DNA of 25,831 nt. Origin: Bacteroidales bacterium UBA1182 (GTDB lineage Bacteria; Bacteroidota; Bacteroidia; Bacteroidales; Bacteroidaceae). The notes below the pieces were generated by a model. It made no database searches, had not been told where the DNA came from, and saw nothing but the letters and a program-made list of their open reading frames with translations. Both the position numbers and the translations under genes were made by a program. Location of the stretch: contig DBYQ01000047.1 of the NCBI GenBank assembly GCA_002310015.1, positions 1 to 25,831 on the forward strand, given 5' to 3'. This document shows positions 25,201 through 25,831 of the stretch, in pieces (positions within the stretch are counted from its first letter, which is position 1; every line of letters starts with the position of its first letter).

Positions 25201-25409
25201 ACATCAAGGCGTTCAACCGTAAGATTGTGCCCACCATGCTTACTATCCTAAGTACGGTGCTGGGATTGATACCGTTCCTGTTTGACGGTAATAACGCCCC
25301 CTTCTGGTACAGTTTTGCCATAGGCGTAATGAGCGGTATGCTATTCTCAGTAATAGCTATCGTGATAGTGATGCCGGTGTTCTTCCCAATCAACACCAAG
25401 TTCCGCTAA
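22236..25409 (+). CDS. RND efflux permease, second and divergent
   Basis: A 1057-residue RND permease that is clearly a different subfamily from its neighbour. N-terminal helix: HAFSIILIMVVLMLVGAACIPML. Then the porter domain QTISVFFSYQDASARVVESEVTSVIEGALNTVAGV. Helix 4 has a single Asp, D402 (LGIIIDTAI), and helix 10 again has Asn for the AcrB Lys (CGITVNAGI). The loop after helix 6-7 carries an extra polar stretch (KHKDSWDGDEINKKGLVGLYNKTIGSKW...). It probably assembles with the first permease and the shared adaptor and TolC. This is the last gene of the operon, followed by palindromes and a 20-bp hairpin. Confidence 0.92.
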   Translation: MSQQPTTGKSHAFSIILIMVVLMLVGAACIPMLNIQYQPRSSQQTISVFFSYQDASARVVESEVTSVIEGALNTVAGVNDIQASSYNGGGNVYLTFKEGTNMETTRFDISTRMRQIQSKLPEGVRPRVSGSAGRGGGEPTTILQYTINADMPPAEIVRYAQDHLITPLSRIDGVESVTTSGAMPFEWVVTFDPNSLRAVGLRPSDLSQPLSNYFQNSIVGTEIMGDKLMLVRLKSLNLQGELERIPVKKVNGRLYCIGDFATVTYREQKPLSYNRINGLNTIDLTIDGEDGINTLAVANEVKARMDELKATFPDNFAIRLNYDASENINNEIQKIFFRAIISLAILLLFVLAVSRSFRYLCVIGLTITANLLSAFIFYNLFNIDIELYSMAGITVSLGIIIDTAIVIADHYSYYGNRKVMTSIACALFTTIAALLIIFFLPKDSRENLTDFIWVIVINLTLSMIVAFLFVPALLQKIPLGRKGVVKNTIKRRRRLVLITARYERFVVWSRAHRWIYVVGILLLFGIPIQLLPASVKHKDSWDGDEINKKGLVGLYNKTIGSKWYQRNKQWFEYPLGGAFNLFQKHGSGRLSFSHEERPEVVMHVYANMPEGYTVQQLNDIVSEMENWLQQFDEISMFRTSLSGTSGTLEIRFKKEYEFTRFPMQLKQQLWAKATRYGGATWSIPALDDNDQYLTNSVYRTSWSHSIQLYGYNYDLLYRYAEELIDSLKLNRRVNGQAGFSAGYSSYVRNEFCIDYDRERIARTGMNLNGYFSFLGEQLYDNSAASVFDGQRDVPVRLVSSERDYFDLWHIRNDMISIDSIQTRLNDIGSITKRRTGLNIERRNQEYTIAVGYEFIGSYDLLNRMERDIIKKMNDRLPMGFHVGSERSDYGWWQAQKQRTALIFVVILVIFMICSMLFESLRQPLVIVLLIPISFIGLFLAFPTFSVNFGQGGFAAMIMLCGITVNAGIYLTSEYRTISGVSGRSDLRTYIKAFNRKIVPTMLTILSTVLGLIPFLFDGNNAPFWYSFAIGVMSGMLFSVIAIVIVMPVFFPINTKFR

Positions 25410-25437
25410 CCCGCTAGATAACGTATTGGAGCGATAA

Positions 25438-25471
25438 CGGCCGGAGGGCCGCCTTGTTCGCTGTGGCGAAC
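25438..25471. repeat. Two short GC-rich palindromes after the RND operon
   Basis: CGGCC-GGAG-GGCCG (25438-25451) and GTTCGC-TGTG-GCGAAC (25456-25471) are perfect short hairpins in a stretch much richer in G+C than its surroundings. They may be part of a small intergenic repeat (REP-like); that needs genome-wide comparison. Confidence 0.4.
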
Positions 25472-25500
25472 TAAAAAAAGGTATTTTCGGCCCCGACGGC

Positions 25501-25546
25501 GGGTATAAGAAAAGGGAGGCAAAATCGCCTCCCTTTTCTTATACCC
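25501..25546 (+). terminator. 20-bp perfect hairpin closing the RND operon
   Basis: Arms 25501-25520 and 25527-25546 are perfectly complementary over 20 bp with a six-base AAAATC loop; the 3' arm contains CCCTTTTCTT, but no U-tract follows the stem (CGAAGGA). It is likely the operon terminator or mRNA 3'-end stabiliser; the long perfect stem is unusual for a simple terminator. Confidence 0.7.
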
Positions 25547-25657
25547 CGAAGGATACCAGTTTTCAAACCAGATTCATAGAGGAGTTAGATGTACTGTGCA
25601 GACTGGCAGTGAAGTATATATAAGGGTATTAAATGAAATTGTCTTGCCCTAAAAAAA

Positions 25658-25681
25658 GTTGACTCGTAAAATCGAGTTAAC
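25658..25681. promoter_or_regulatory. Inverted repeat just before the helix-turn-helix gene
   Basis: GTTGACTCG (25658-25666) and CGAGTTAAC (25673-25681) are inverted copies with one mismatch, around a six-base centre and immediately before the ATG at 25683. It may be an operator, a translation-controlling hairpin, or part of an insertion-element end. Confidence 0.4.
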
Positions 25682-25682
25682 A

Positions 25683-25831
25683 ATGAAGAGTAATCGTACT
25701 GTTTTGAAAGATCAGTATTACCAAAAGGTTATTGATCTTTACACGAAAGAGCATCTGTCCATGTGGCAAATCGCAAGGATTATTCCAATAGACAGGTCAA
25801 CAATATGGAGATGGATTTCTACCTTTGCAGC
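25683..25831 (+). CDS. Helix-turn-helix protein, transposase-type, 3'-truncated by window edge
   Basis: Open frame of 49 codons running off the window: MKSNRTVLKDQYYQKVIDLY, then HLSMWQIARIIPIDRSTIWRWISTF. The second part is a clear helix-turn-helix of the kind at the N-terminus of IS-encoded transposases or their accessory proteins (compare Q-I-A-x-x-x-x-I-x-R-S-T-I-x-R-W). The rest of the gene is not visible, so the IS family cannot be named, and no terminal inverted repeat of an IS could be confirmed. Confidence 0.6.
   Translation, partial: MKSNRTVLKDQYYQKVIDLYTKEHLSMWQIARIIPIDRSTIWRWISTFA

Overview
The window is a stretch of Bacteroidales chromosome (Bacteroides/Prevotella-like). This rests on three things: -7 promoter elements of the Bacteroidetes type TAnnTTTG upstream of several genes; Bacteroidetes-typical families (NVEALA protein, 6-bladed beta-propeller lipoprotein, DUF4369/TlpA-like lipoprotein, DUF1573, TolC-adaptor-RND-RND); and a greA-HIT gene pair overlapping by 4 bp. 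I cannot fix the genus from sequence alone. No rRNA, tRNA or CRISPR array was seen.

Layout. (1) 1-3945, housekeeping, + strand: the C-terminal three quarters of polynucleotide phosphorylase (pnp, cut by the window edge), an overlapping thioredoxin-fold lipoprotein that has lost its CXXC, then a promoter, a leader hairpin, greA and a HIT-family hydrolase, closed by a strong terminator. (2) 3957-7050, - strand: a polysaccharide-flippase-type membrane protein, an unrecognised AT-rich protein with two N-terminal membrane segments, and a HigA-like helix-turn-helix protein with no HigB-like toxin beside it. (3) 7051-8048: about 1 kb without a convincing gene but rich in inverted repeats. It holds divergent promoters, a promoter followed at once by a terminator-like hairpin (small-RNA or attenuator candidate), and a nested 84-nt hairpin.

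(4) 8049-16497, + strand, tightly packed: an NVEALA-family secreted small protein, a cysteine-rich 6-bladed beta-propeller lipoprotein, a membrane-anchored CXXC thioredoxin-like protein, a DUF1573 lipoprotein, an O-antigen-ligase-like membrane protein with a TPR-like tail, an accessory signal peptidase I, and two paralogous transglutaminase-like lipoproteins. The first of that pair has lost both the catalytic Cys and the His. The gene pairs at 10292, 10651 and 14530 overlap by ATGA. (5) 16550-25546, + strand: its own promoter, then TolC, a lipoprotein adaptor and two different RND permeases, closed by a 20-bp perfect hairpin. (6) 25683-end: the start of a gene for a helix-turn-helix protein of transposase type.

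The part most worth attention is region 4, with region 5 as a possible partner. It looks like a dedicated envelope pathway for making, oxidising, trimming and perhaps covalently modifying a small secreted precursor, the NVEALA protein, with a tripartite pump beside it. That functional reading is inference; the gene families and their arrangement are visible in the sequence.
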